Assembly (NCBI GenBank): GCA_902465325.1
Contig: CABQMV010000016.1
Location: 1 to 22,657, forward strand
From: an uncultured Oscillospiraceae bacterium
GTDB lineage: Bacteria > Bacillota > Clostridia > UBA1212 > SIG427
Direction: 5' to 3'
DNA: 22,657 nucleotides
The notes under the pieces: model-generated
Told to the model about the DNA's origin: nothing
The model's input: only the letters and a program-made list of their open reading frames with translations
Database searches by the model: none
Position numbers and translations under genes: made by a program
In this document: piece by piece, positions 1-6,042 of the stretch
Layout: the number at the start of each line of letters is the position of its first letter
Numbering within the stretch: position 1 is the stretch's first letter

Positions 1-199
1 GTGTGGGGTACAGATTAAAGTTAGAGAAAGCCTTCTGCGCCAGCAGAATACGGCAACCGGTTCGGGCTGCGACTTGAGACAGAACCTGACCGTTGCGGCG
101 CAGCTGTCCCTGGTGCAGCACATAAGCCGGTGTGGGGATGTGGCTGAGCGCCTCCGGATTTGTCAGCCCCTGGAAAGGGGGCGTGTTTTTTGTGTACAT
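1..199 (-). CDS. nspC: Carboxynorspermidine/carboxyspermidine decarboxylase, N-terminal part (runs off the window)
   Basis: The first 66 residues are visible, starting at the ATG at 199-197, and the gene continues beyond base 1. NspC is a PLP enzyme of the alanine racemase-fold decarboxylases that converts carboxyspermidine or carboxynorspermidine to spermidine or norspermidine in the cytoplasm. The visible part contains IPTPAYVLHQGQLRRN, typical of the family's first strand, and then ILLAQKAFS, where the lysine is the expected PLP Schiff-base residue. The start lies two bases after the stop of the dehydrogenase gene that makes its substrate, so it should be translated as the last visible member of the polyamine operon. 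The specific product (norspermidine or spermidine) cannot be read from the sequence. It is not a broken gene; only the window cuts it. Confidence 0.85.
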   Translation of the reverse strand, partial: MYTKNTPPFQGLTNPEALSHIPTPAYVLHQGQLRRNGQVLSQVAARTGCRILLAQKAFSNFNLYPT

Positions 200-201
200 T
201 G

Positions 202-1461
202 TCATTCTACCAAAACCGGGTTCCTGTCTATCTGAGAGGGGAGGCCGTAGCTGGCCAATGACTCCAGAAAAGGATCCGGATCAAACTCTTCCACTGTGTG
301 TACGCCGGCGGTGTTCCATTTTCCCGTAAGCAGCATCAGTGCCCCGCACATAGCCGGCACGCCGGTCGTATATGAAATTGCCTGGGAGCCTACTTCCCGA
401 TAGCATTCCTGATGGTCACAGACATTATAAATATAAAAGGTTTTGCTCTTTCCATCCTTTTTACCGGTAAAAATACAGCCAATATTGGTTTTTCCCTTGG
501 TTCTCTGACCCAGGCTGGCTGGATCCGGCAGCAGGGCCTTGAGGAACTGTATGGGAACGATGTCCTTCCCCTCGTAGCGGATAGGGGTTGTGGAAAGCAT
601 TCCTACGTTTTCAAGACAGCGCATATGGTCCAGATAGCTCTGTCCAAAGGTCATGAAAAAGCGTATTCGTTTGACCTCAGGAAAATGAAGGGCCAGAGAC
701 TCAATTTCTTCATGGTGAAGCAAATACATATCCTTTCGGCCAACCTGGTCAAATTGATATTCCCGCTTTATTGTCATAGGCGGTATTTCTATCCAGTGCC
801 CGTCCTGCCAGTAGCTGCCGGGGGCGGAAACCTCCCGCAGATTAATTTCAGGATTAAAATTGGTAGCAAAGGGATATCCGTGGTCTCCCCCGTTGCAGTC
901 TAGAATGTCAATGGTATCAATGGCATCAAATTCATGCTTTTTTGCATAGGCGCAGTACGCCTGGGTTACTCCGGGGTCAAATCCGCAGCCTAACAGAGCC
1001 ATAAGACCGGCCTCCCGGAATTTTTCCTGGTAGGCGTATTGCCAGGAGTAGTCAAAATAGGCGGAGAAGCCTGCTTCTTTACAGCGCTTTTCGTAAATTT
1101 CCCGCCAGGCAGGATCATCGGTATTTTCCGGTTCATAGTTAGCGGTATCCATATAGTTGACTCCGCAGGCCAGACAGGCGTCCATAATTGTCAGATCCTG
1201 ATAGGGCAGGGCAATATTCATAACCAGGTCCGGCTGATAGCTGCGGATCAGGGCTGTGAGCTGCTGCAGATCGTCGGCGTCTACCTGTGCAGTGGTTATT
1301 TTAGTGGCTGTTGTAGGTGCCAGCTTGGCGGCCAGTGCGTCGCATTTTTCTTTTGTGCGGCTGGCAAGACAGAGTTCAGTGAAAACCTGACTGTTCTGAC
1401 AACACTTTTGGATGGCAACAGAAGCAACTCCTCCGCAGCCGATAACAAGGACTTTACTCAT
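202..1461 (-). CDS. Carboxynorspermidine/carboxyspermidine dehydrogenase (saccharopine dehydrogenase family)
   Basis: This 419-residue protein is close to the usual length of bacterial carboxynorspermidine dehydrogenases. The N-terminus carries a Rossmann nucleotide-binding loop (VLVIGCGGVASVA, residues 4-16), followed by ASRTKEK, the usual NADP-type second strand. A MGCGFDPGVTQAYCAYAKKH-like block near the middle (seen here as LLGCGFDPGVTQAYCAYAKK) is typical of the family. The enzyme reductively condenses L-aspartate beta-semialdehyde with putrescine or diaminopropane to give the carboxy-polyamine that NspC decarboxylates. Its start overlaps the speB stop by four bases (ATGA), and nspC follows two bases later, which supports translational coupling. 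A true saccharopine dehydrogenase of lysine metabolism is the main alternative, but the polyamine neighbours make that unlikely. Confidence 0.87.
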   Translation of the reverse strand: MSKVLVIGCGGVASVAIQKCCQNSQVFTELCLASRTKEKCDALAAKLAPTTATKITTAQVDADDLQQLTALIRSYQPDLVMNIALPYQDLTIMDACLACGVNYMDTANYEPENTDDPAWREIYEKRCKEAGFSAYFDYSWQYAYQEKFREAGLMALLGCGFDPGVTQAYCAYAKKHEFDAIDTIDILDCNGGDHGYPFATNFNPEINLREVSAPGSYWQDGHWIEIPPMTIKREYQFDQVGRKDMYLLHHEEIESLALHFPEVKRIRFFMTFGQSYLDHMRCLENVGMLSTTPIRYEGKDIVPIQFLKALLPDPASLGQRTKGKTNIGCIFTGKKDGKSKTFYIYNVCDHQECYREVGSQAISYTTGVPAMCGALMLLTGKWNTAGVHTVEEFDPDPFLESLASYGLPSQIDRNPVLVE

Positions 1462-2354
1462 AATTCTCTTCTCCTTTCAGTTTTGGCCTGCTGACTTTGC
1501 AGCAGCGCCAGCAGTAGCTCCCGCAGGACTTTACAGGCGGTAGCCGTGGACATGCCGCTGGCATCCAGGGCAGGGGCCAGTTCACTGACGTCAGCGCCTA
1601 TTACATGGCACTGTGCAGCGGTTCTGATGGCGGAAAGCAACTGCGCAAAGCTGACTCCGCCGGCCTCCGGTGTGCCTGTGCCGGGAAAAATCCCGGAGTC
1701 AAGGCAATCCAGATCAATGGTAAGATAGACAGGCGTATTTTTGCTCTTCAGCTCTGCTGCCGTTTCTGCCAGACCGTCAAAACAGAACGGATGCATCCTT
1801 GTATGAAGCTGGGCAAATTGAAATTCCTCTCTGTCGCCGCTTCGGATACAGAATTGATGGATCCGTCCGTCGCCTAATAAATCGTGACAGCGCCTCATGA
1901 CGCAGGCGTGGCTGAGACGCGCGCCCAAATAGTCCTGCCGCAGGTCTGCGTGAGCGTCAAAATGTAGTATGTGCAGGTCCGGGTACTTTTTTACGGCAAC
2001 CTGTATACTGCCTAGAGTAACCAAATGCTCGCCTCCTAAAAGCAGGGGCATTTTACCGTCTGAGAGAATAATTTTGGTGCGTTCGGAAATCTTTGCCAGA
2101 GCGGCTTCTGGATTTCCAAAACAAAGTTCTAGATCCCCGCTGTCAAATATCTGGTAATCCGTTAAATCTGTATTCTGATAAGGACTGTAGGTTTCCAGCC
2201 CAAAACTTTCGTGCCGCATGGCCGAGGGACCGAATCTTGCGCCGGGCCGAAAAGAGGTGGTTGAGTCAAAGGGTGCACCGAACAGCACAATCTGTGCATC
2301 TTCATAAGCGGCCTCACAGCCGATAAAGGTTTCTACATTTCTGTCCAATGTCAA
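1458..2354 (-). CDS. speB: Agmatinase (ureohydrolase family)
   Basis: The 298-residue protein has the full set of arginase-family manganese motifs in order: LLLGGEHLVTLG, LHILHFDAHADLR, then YLTIDLDCLDSGIFPGTGTP, and finally GADVSELAPALD. The aspartates and histidines of the DAHAD and DLDCLD motifs are the metal ligands. Agmatinase hydrolyses agmatine to putrescine and urea. It therefore takes the product of the SpeA arginine decarboxylase encoded upstream and supplies putrescine to both downstream spermidine-forming routes. Its start codon overlaps the speE stop and its stop overlaps the next gene, each by four bases. Family members also include arginase and formiminoglutamase; the operon context and the absence of a urea or histidine gene set favour agmatinase. 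Confidence 0.9.
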   Translation of the reverse strand: MTLDRNVETFIGCEAAYEDAQIVLFGAPFDSTTSFRPGARFGPSAMRHESFGLETYSPYQNTDLTDYQIFDSGDLELCFGNPEAALAKISERTKIILSDGKMPLLLGGEHLVTLGSIQVAVKKYPDLHILHFDAHADLRQDYLGARLSHACVMRRCHDLLGDGRIHQFCIRSGDREEFQFAQLHTRMHPFCFDGLAETAAELKSKNTPVYLTIDLDCLDSGIFPGTGTPEAGGVSFAQLLSAIRTAAQCHVIGADVSELAPALDASGMSTATACKVLRELLLALLQSQQAKTERRREL

Positions 2355-3208
2355 TGGGCTTCTACCTCCTTTAACATATTTTCCAGAAAGGCCGGCAGGG
2401 CAAAGGCGCCGCTGTGCAGCCGTGTGGTATAGTATCGGGTGTGCAGCTTCAGCTGATTCCAGGCATTGCTGTCTAAATGGTCAATGGGGTGATATTTTTT
2501 ACTGGCAAAGCCAAACAGCCAGTAGCCGGCGGCATAGGTGGGAATGTGGGCCTGGTATACCTTACAAATAGGGAAGGTACGGGCAATGCGCTTATGGCTG
2601 CGTTTCATAGCCTCGGCATCGTGAGCGTAAAAGGGACTTCCCTGCTGGTTGACCATAATGCCGTCCGGTTTCAGCGCTTTATAGCAATTGCCGTAGAATT
2701 CCAGCGTAAACAGTCCTTCTGAGGGACCGAAGGGATCGGTGGAGTCTACAATAATCAGATCATACTCCGCTTCGCAGCGGCGGATAAAGCGCAGAGCGTT
2801 CTCAAAGTACATTTTTACCCGGCTGTCATCCAGACGGCAGGCATTTCCCGGCAAAAATTCCCGGCAAGCCTCTACCACCATAGGGTCCATTTCTACAAGA
2901 TCAATACGCCGTACCCGATCGTAGCGGGTAAGCTCCCGAACTACGCCGCCGTCTCCGGCACCGATAATCAGAATATCCTGAATCTCCTGGTGTACAGCCA
3001 TGGGAACGTGCGTAATCATTTCATCGTAAATAAATTCGTCGCGCTCGGTGAGCATTACATTGCCGTCCAATGCCAGCACCCGCCCGAATTCAGGGCTTTC
3101 AAAAATATCAATGCGCTGGTAGTTGCTTTGCTGGGAATACAGCATCTTTTCTACACGGATAGAATGCTTCACATCGGGGGTATGAAATTCGCTGAACCAC
3201 ATTTCCAT
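2351..3208 (-). CDS. speE: Spermidine synthase (polyamine aminopropyltransferase)
   Basis: The 285-residue length matches bacterial SpeE. The N-terminal beta domain has the family pattern QRIDIFESPEFGRVLALDG and the conserved RDEFIYDEMITHVP. The SAM-type fold follows with ILIIGAGDGGVVREL for decarboxylated SAM binding and LIIVDSTDPFGPSEGLF as the catalytic aspartate and gate region. It transfers an aminopropyl group from decarboxylated SAM to putrescine to give spermidine. A SAM decarboxylase (speD) is needed for its co-substrate and is not in this window. It sits ten bases after speA and overlaps speB by four bases, the same speE-speB pair as in B. subtilis. A thermospermine or other aminopropyl specificity cannot be excluded from sequence reading alone. 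Confidence 0.92.
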   Translation of the reverse strand: MEMWFSEFHTPDVKHSIRVEKMLYSQQSNYQRIDIFESPEFGRVLALDGNVMLTERDEFIYDEMITHVPMAVHQEIQDILIIGAGDGGVVRELTRYDRVRRIDLVEMDPMVVEACREFLPGNACRLDDSRVKMYFENALRFIRRCEAEYDLIIVDSTDPFGPSEGLFTLEFYGNCYKALKPDGIMVNQQGSPFYAHDAEAMKRSHKRIARTFPICKVYQAHIPTYAAGYWLFGFASKKYHPIDHLDSNAWNQLKLHTRYYTTRLHSGAFALPAFLENMLKEVEAH

Positions 3209-3218
3209 TGTTTTTCTC

Positions 3219-4679
3219 CTATTTCAGTACATTTAACTGTAAAATATCCGGATCCTCCGGCCCTGTCATATTGCAGCCCTTGCTCTTGGCATATGAGATA
3301 TAGTCCAATATTTTGCCTGTGATTCGTTCGCCGGGGGCCAGAATGGGGATGCCGGGGGGATAGCACATAACAAATTCACTGCATACCCGGCCCTCTGTAC
3401 TGCGCAGGGGCAAACTCACCTTTTCTGCATAGAAGGCTTCCTGCGGACTGGTAACCACTTCTGGGTCAATGTACTCCTGGTTCAGAAGTCCGGTGCCGTC
3501 TGTCTGATAGCGGCGGCGGATTTCCGATAGGGCGCTGACCAGCCGTTCCAGCTCCTGGGGCCGGTCTCCCATTGAGAGATATGCCAGAATGTTGCCGATA
3601 TCGCCGAATTCAATCTGGATATCGTATTCATCTCTCAGAATATCGTATACTTCAATACCGGCCAGGCCGATATCCAATGTGTGAACCGACAGCTTGGTAA
3701 TATCAAAGTCAAATACGGAATCCCCGTTTACCAGCTCTCTGCCAAAGGCGTAATACCCGCCGATGGCGTTGATTTCTGCTCTGGCGTATTCTGCCATTTC
3801 AGCCACCTGACGAAAAACGGTGCGGCCTCTCAGGGCCAGATTACGCCGGGAAATATCCAGACTGCTCATCAGCAGATAGCTGCCGGAGGTGGTTTGAGTC
3901 AGATTGATAATCTGCCGTATATAGCCGGCGTGAACCTGGGGTCCCGCCAACGGAAGACTGGATTGCGTAAGGCTTCCGCCGCTTTTGTGCATGGAAACGG
4001 CCGCCATATCTGCTCCTGCTGCCATAGCCGAGACAGGCAGGTCTTCCCCGAAATAGAAATGGGTTCCGTGCGCTTCATCGGCCAGACAGAGCATTCCCGC
4101 CTGGTGCGCCATGCGGACAATATCTTTCAGATCAGAACAGATGCCGTAGTAGGTAGGATTGTTTACCAAAACGGCTACCGCCTTTGGATGCTCCTGGATT
4201 GCTTTTTGAACCTGCTCTCGCTTCATTCCCAGGGAGATTCCCAGCCGCTGGTCTACCTGGGGGTTTACATAAACCGGTATAGCGCCGCAGAGCACCAGTG
4301 CGTTTATTACACTGCGATGCACATTTCTGGGCAAAATGATTTCATCGCCTCTTTTGCAGGCTGTCAGCACCATGCTCTGAACGGCGCTGGTGGTGCCCCC
4401 TACCATTAAAAAAGCATGGGCGGCGCCGAATGCCTCTGCTGCCAGAGCCTCTGCCTCCTGGATGACGGAGATGGGGTGGCAGAGATTGTCCAGAGGTTTC
4501 ATGCTGTTTACATCCACATCCACGCATTTCTGCCCTAAAAAGGCAGACAGCTCAGGATTGCCGCGGCCTCTTTTATGTCCGGGAACATCAAAGGGCACCA
4601 CACGCATCTGGCGAAACTTCTCCAAGGCCTCATAGATGGGTGCACGGTTCTGGTCCTGTTTTCTATTATTTGAAGTCAT
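3219..4679 (-). CDS. speA: Arginine decarboxylase (Orn/Lys/Arg decarboxylase, PLP fold type I)
   Basis: The protein is 486 residues when started at the ATG at 4679-4677, matching the roughly 490-residue Bacillus-type SpeA. The reading frame stays open upstream to a TTG at 4784, but a GGGAG ribosome binding site sits about 9 bases before the chosen ATG and the extension would run through a terminator hairpin. Recognisable parts are VPFDVPGHKRGRG (residues 28-40), NVHRSVINAL (119-128), DEAHGTHF (201-208, the PLP pyridine-binding aspartate) and SMHKSGGSLTQSS (229-241), where Lys232 is the expected PLP lysine. The reaction gives agmatine and CO2. The following agmatinase gene is the main reason for choosing arginine over lysine or ornithine as substrate. 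It is the first gene of the minus-strand operon. Confidence 0.88.
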   Translation of the reverse strand: MTSNNRKQDQNRAPIYEALEKFRQMRVVPFDVPGHKRGRGNPELSAFLGQKCVDVDVNSMKPLDNLCHPISVIQEAEALAAEAFGAAHAFLMVGGTTSAVQSMVLTACKRGDEIILPRNVHRSVINALVLCGAIPVYVNPQVDQRLGISLGMKREQVQKAIQEHPKAVAVLVNNPTYYGICSDLKDIVRMAHQAGMLCLADEAHGTHFYFGEDLPVSAMAAGADMAAVSMHKSGGSLTQSSLPLAGPQVHAGYIRQIINLTQTTSGSYLLMSSLDISRRNLALRGRTVFRQVAEMAEYARAEINAIGGYYAFGRELVNGDSVFDFDITKLSVHTLDIGLAGIEVYDILRDEYDIQIEFGDIGNILAYLSMGDRPQELERLVSALSEIRRRYQTDGTGLLNQEYIDPEVVTSPQEAFYAEKVSLPLRSTEGRVCSEFVMCYPPGIPILAPGERITGKILDYISYAKSKGCNMTGPEDPDILQLNVLK

Positions 4680-4705
4680 ATTTTTCACTCCCGCCTCGGT
4701 TCTGT

Positions 4706-4745
4706 AAACAAAAAACACAAGCCGCAGAAAGCGCAGCCTGTGTTT
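4706..4745 (-). terminator. Intrinsic terminator (attenuator) in the speA leader
   Basis: Read on the minus strand, AAACACAGGCTGCG (4745-4732) pairs with TGCGGCTTGTGTTT (4726-4713) as a continuous 14-bp stem with three G-U pairs and a five-base loop, followed by UUUUUU-G-UUU. This is a strong rho-independent terminator, but it lies 27-30 bases before the speA start, so it would stop transcription of the operon unless prevented. A competing helix uses its 5' arm (see the leader element at 4737-4802). Confidence 0.72.
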
Positions 4746-4802
4746 CAGCCGAAACAGGATTGCCCGGTTCTGGTGCGTACTCAACGCCTTCCCAAAAGGG
4801 CA
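4737..4802 (-). promoter_or_regulatory. Candidate riboswitch-like leader: small receptor fold plus antiterminator of the speA operon
   Basis: On the minus strand an outer helix TGCCC/GGGCA (4802-4798 with 4765-4761) encloses a small hairpin GCGT-TGAGT-ACGC (4787-4775) and the unpaired GAACC stretch. Immediately downstream, CCTGTTTC with GAAAC and AGG (4758-4737) can form an eight-pair hairpin with a two-base bulge; this uses the same bases as the 5' arm of the terminator at 4745-4706, so the two structures exclude each other. That arrangement is the hallmark of ligand- or protein-controlled attenuation. I could not match it to a known riboswitch class such as lysine, guanidine, T-box, SAM or glycine. 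The ligand is unknown; a polyamine, arginine or agmatine would be a natural guess from the operon. Confidence 0.45.
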
Positions 4803-4828
4803 TATTCGTGAACTGTTTTTTCAGAGTC

Positions 4829-4866
4829 TATATAGCAATCATACTTTTACTACTCTTATTGACCGT
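4829..4866 (-). promoter_or_regulatory. Possible second leftward promoter before speA
   Basis: The minus strand reads TATGAT (4843-4838) with a weak CGGTCA about 16 bases upstream, and just after it an extended -10-like TGCTATATA (4836-4829 area). Either could start a short transcript just upstream of the candidate receptor fold. The -35 match is poor, so this is only a possibility beside the stronger promoter at 5117-5089. Confidence 0.25.
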
Positions 4867-4911
4867 TCCACAAGCTTTGTTTCTCGCATATGATTATGAA
4901 AGAACCAACTT

Positions 4912-5082
4912 ATAAAATTTGAGTTTCTAACTCAATCAATAATGCAGCAATCCTGCTGCCAAGCGGCATTGGACCCGGCTGTCCGTATGGCCTTGACTTC
5001 GTGCTGAAGTGGTCCAGAATAATTGCTTTGAAAAGACTCTGCTGTTGTTATCCTGACACAGTTTTCTTATCCTTTTCAAATC
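4912..5082 (-). ncRNA. Candidate structured RNA: far 5' leader of speA or a separate small RNA
   Basis: Downstream of the minus-strand promoter at 5117-5089, the RNA can form several perfect helices in sequence: TTTGAAAAG with CTTTTCAAA (5080-5072 with 5035-5027, 9 bp); TGGACC with GGTCCA (5016-5011 with 4975-4970) enclosing two hairpins, ACTTC/GAAGT (5010-4996) and GGC/GCC (4992-4977), like a three-way junction; GCAGCA/TGCTGC (4959-4944); and TTGAGTT-AGA-AACTCAA (4935-4919) followed by AUUUUAU, a weak terminator. I do not recognise the family. 6S RNA, SRP RNA, tmRNA and T-box signatures were looked for and not seen. A 45-codon open frame on the same strand is an alternative reading. The strand is inferred from the promoter. 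Confidence 0.4.
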
Positions 5083-5088
5083 CTTGTA

Positions 5089-5117
5089 AGGATAACATAC
5101 TTTCCATCGGGTGTCAA
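5089..5117 (-). promoter_or_regulatory. Leftward sigma-A promoter upstream of the polyamine operon
   Basis: On the minus strand a perfect -35 TTGACA (5117-5112) is followed after 17 bases by TATCCT (5094-5089) with a TG one base upstream of the -10. Transcription would start near 5082, giving a leader of about 400 nt before speA. The -10 is part of an inverted repeat (TTATCCTT at 5095-5088 on the minus strand against AAGGATAA at 5074-5067), with another copy of the AGGATAAC arm at 5054-5047, so an operator or an early hairpin is possible here. Confidence 0.6.
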
Positions 5118-5180
5118 TCTATTTCGGAAATCCGATGCAGAAAGGCGAAATATGATGGATTCTGTTTTTTGGGGGGCTCC

Positions 5181-5209
5181 TTGTGCAAGCCTGTAATCAA
5201 TGATATAAT
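5181..5209 (+). promoter_or_regulatory. Promoter of the sensory hydrogenase operon
   Basis: TTGTGC (5181-5186) and a perfect TATAAT (5204-5209) are separated by 17 bases, with the extended -10 TG at 5201-5202. The start of transcription would be near 5216, which places the ATG at 5222 too close to the 5' end and supports the start at 5252 for the first gene. The stretch AATCAATGATATAATT (5195-5210) recurs exactly at the second promoter of the cluster. Confidence 0.75.
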
Positions 5210-5251
5210 TGAAAACAACGAATGTGCCATAGAACGGAAAGGGTGTTTTTT

Positions 5252-5608
5252 ATGTTGAAAGTAAGGGAAATTGCAGAGATTTTAGAGGCTGAAATCCTGA
5301 CAGGAGAAGAAAATCTGGATATGGAAATCTATTCCGGCTGCGGTGCGGATTTGATGAGCGACGTCATGGCTTTTGTGAAAGAAAGTGTGATCCTGTGCAC
5401 GGGTCTTGTGAATCCGCAGGTAATCAGAACTGCCGAGATGATGGATATCAATGTGATCTGCTTTGTCCGGGGGAAGATGCCGGGAGAGCAAATCCTGGAC
5501 CTGGCCAGGGAAAAGGGCATCACGGTGCTGGCCACAAAGAATCCCTTGTTTATTGCCTGCGGAAAGCTGTACAGCGCGGGGATTGTGGGGAGAGGTGTAT
5601 GGAATTGA
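5252..5608 (+). CDS. DRTGG-domain protein (first copy)
   Basis: This 118-residue soluble protein looks like a stand-alone DRTGG domain, the small ligand-binding-type domain also found beside CBS domains and in some phosphotransacetylases. Recognisable stretches are KVREIAEILEAEILTG at the start and the later SDVMAFVKES, INVICFVRGK and GITVLATKNP, which fit the alternating strand and helix pattern of the family. An upstream in-frame ATG at 5222 exists, but GGAAAGGG sits 8 bases before 5252 and the promoter argues for 5252. The gene overlaps the next one by ten bases. The role is not known; genes of this type repeatedly sit beside [FeFe] hydrogenases in Clostridia, so a regulatory or signal-binding role is inferred. 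A second copy lies at 7364. Confidence 0.75.
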   Translation: MLKVREIAEILEAEILTGEENLDMEIYSGCGADLMSDVMAFVKESVILCTGLVNPQVIRTAEMMDINVICFVRGKMPGEQILDLAREKGITVLATKNPLFIACGKLYSAGIVGRGVWN

Positions 5609-6033
5609 GTGAGGTGTCGGTAAAATTACACTATGACATAGATGCAGAGGATTTTTCAGGCGCGGGCGAAGCCTCCAGCAGTGTAAAGAAAACCATGAAG
5701 ACGCTGGGAATCAGTCCGGATGTCATAAAACGGGTGGCCATCGCCATGTATGAGGCGGAGATCAATGCTGTCATTCATGCGGACGGGGGATGGGCGGACG
5801 TAAGTATTTCACCGGAGCAGGTGGAAATTGTCATCTCTGACAGGGGCCCCGGGATTCCCAACATTGATCAGGCTATGCAGGAGGGGTGGTCTACTGCCTC
5901 TGAGACAGTGCGGGAGCTGGGCTTCGGCGCAGGGATGGGGCTGCCGAATATGAAGCGCTACACAGACGAGATGAAAGTGGAAAGCGTTGTTGGAGAAGGG
6001 ACTACGGTGACCCTCATAGTAAATATAAGGTAG
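5599..6033 (+). CDS. RsbW/SpoIIAB-like GHKL ATPase (anti-sigma-factor-type kinase domain)
   Basis: The 144-residue protein is a stand-alone HATPase_c domain. The N box is EAEINAVIHA (residues 52-61, Asn56 for magnesium), the G1 box is DRGPGIP (81-87) and the G2 box is GFGAGMGLPNMKR (108-120), ending with GEGTTVTL. It has no histidine-phosphorylation domain, so it resembles RsbW-type serine kinases rather than two-component sensors. The start at 5599 is chosen because GGGGAGAGG precedes it; the frame is open further upstream only by overlapping the DRTGG gene. Known relatives phosphorylate an anti-sigma antagonist or bind a sigma factor, but no such partner or PP2C phosphatase is encoded in the window. 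It is followed nine bases later by the HydS-like hydrogenase, so it may relay that protein's signal. Confidence 0.82.
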   Translation: MELSEVSVKLHYDIDAEDFSGAGEASSSVKKTMKTLGISPDVIKRVAIAMYEAEINAVIHADGGWADVSISPEQVEIVISDRGPGIPNIDQAMQEGWSTASETVRELGFGAGMGLPNMKRYTDEMKVESVVGEGTTVTLIVNIR

Positions 6034-6042
6034 GGGGAAGCG

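Noticed and set aside
4680..4784. N-terminal extension of SpeA to a TTG at 4784, giving an arginine-rich start
   Set aside because: The extension runs through the terminator hairpin, lacks a well-spaced ribosome binding site, and makes the protein longer than its family; the ATG at 4679 has GGGAG upstream.
4910..5047. Minus-strand frame of about 45 codons with SRPYGQPGPMPLGSRIAALL
   Set aside because: It has no good start codon except an internal ATG without a ribosome binding site, and it overlaps a block of perfect helices; kept only as an alternative to the structured RNA.
5001..5258. Plus-strand frame of 85 codons upstream of the first DRTGG gene
   Set aside because: It overlaps both promoters, is rich in cysteine in a random way, and has no ribosome binding site.
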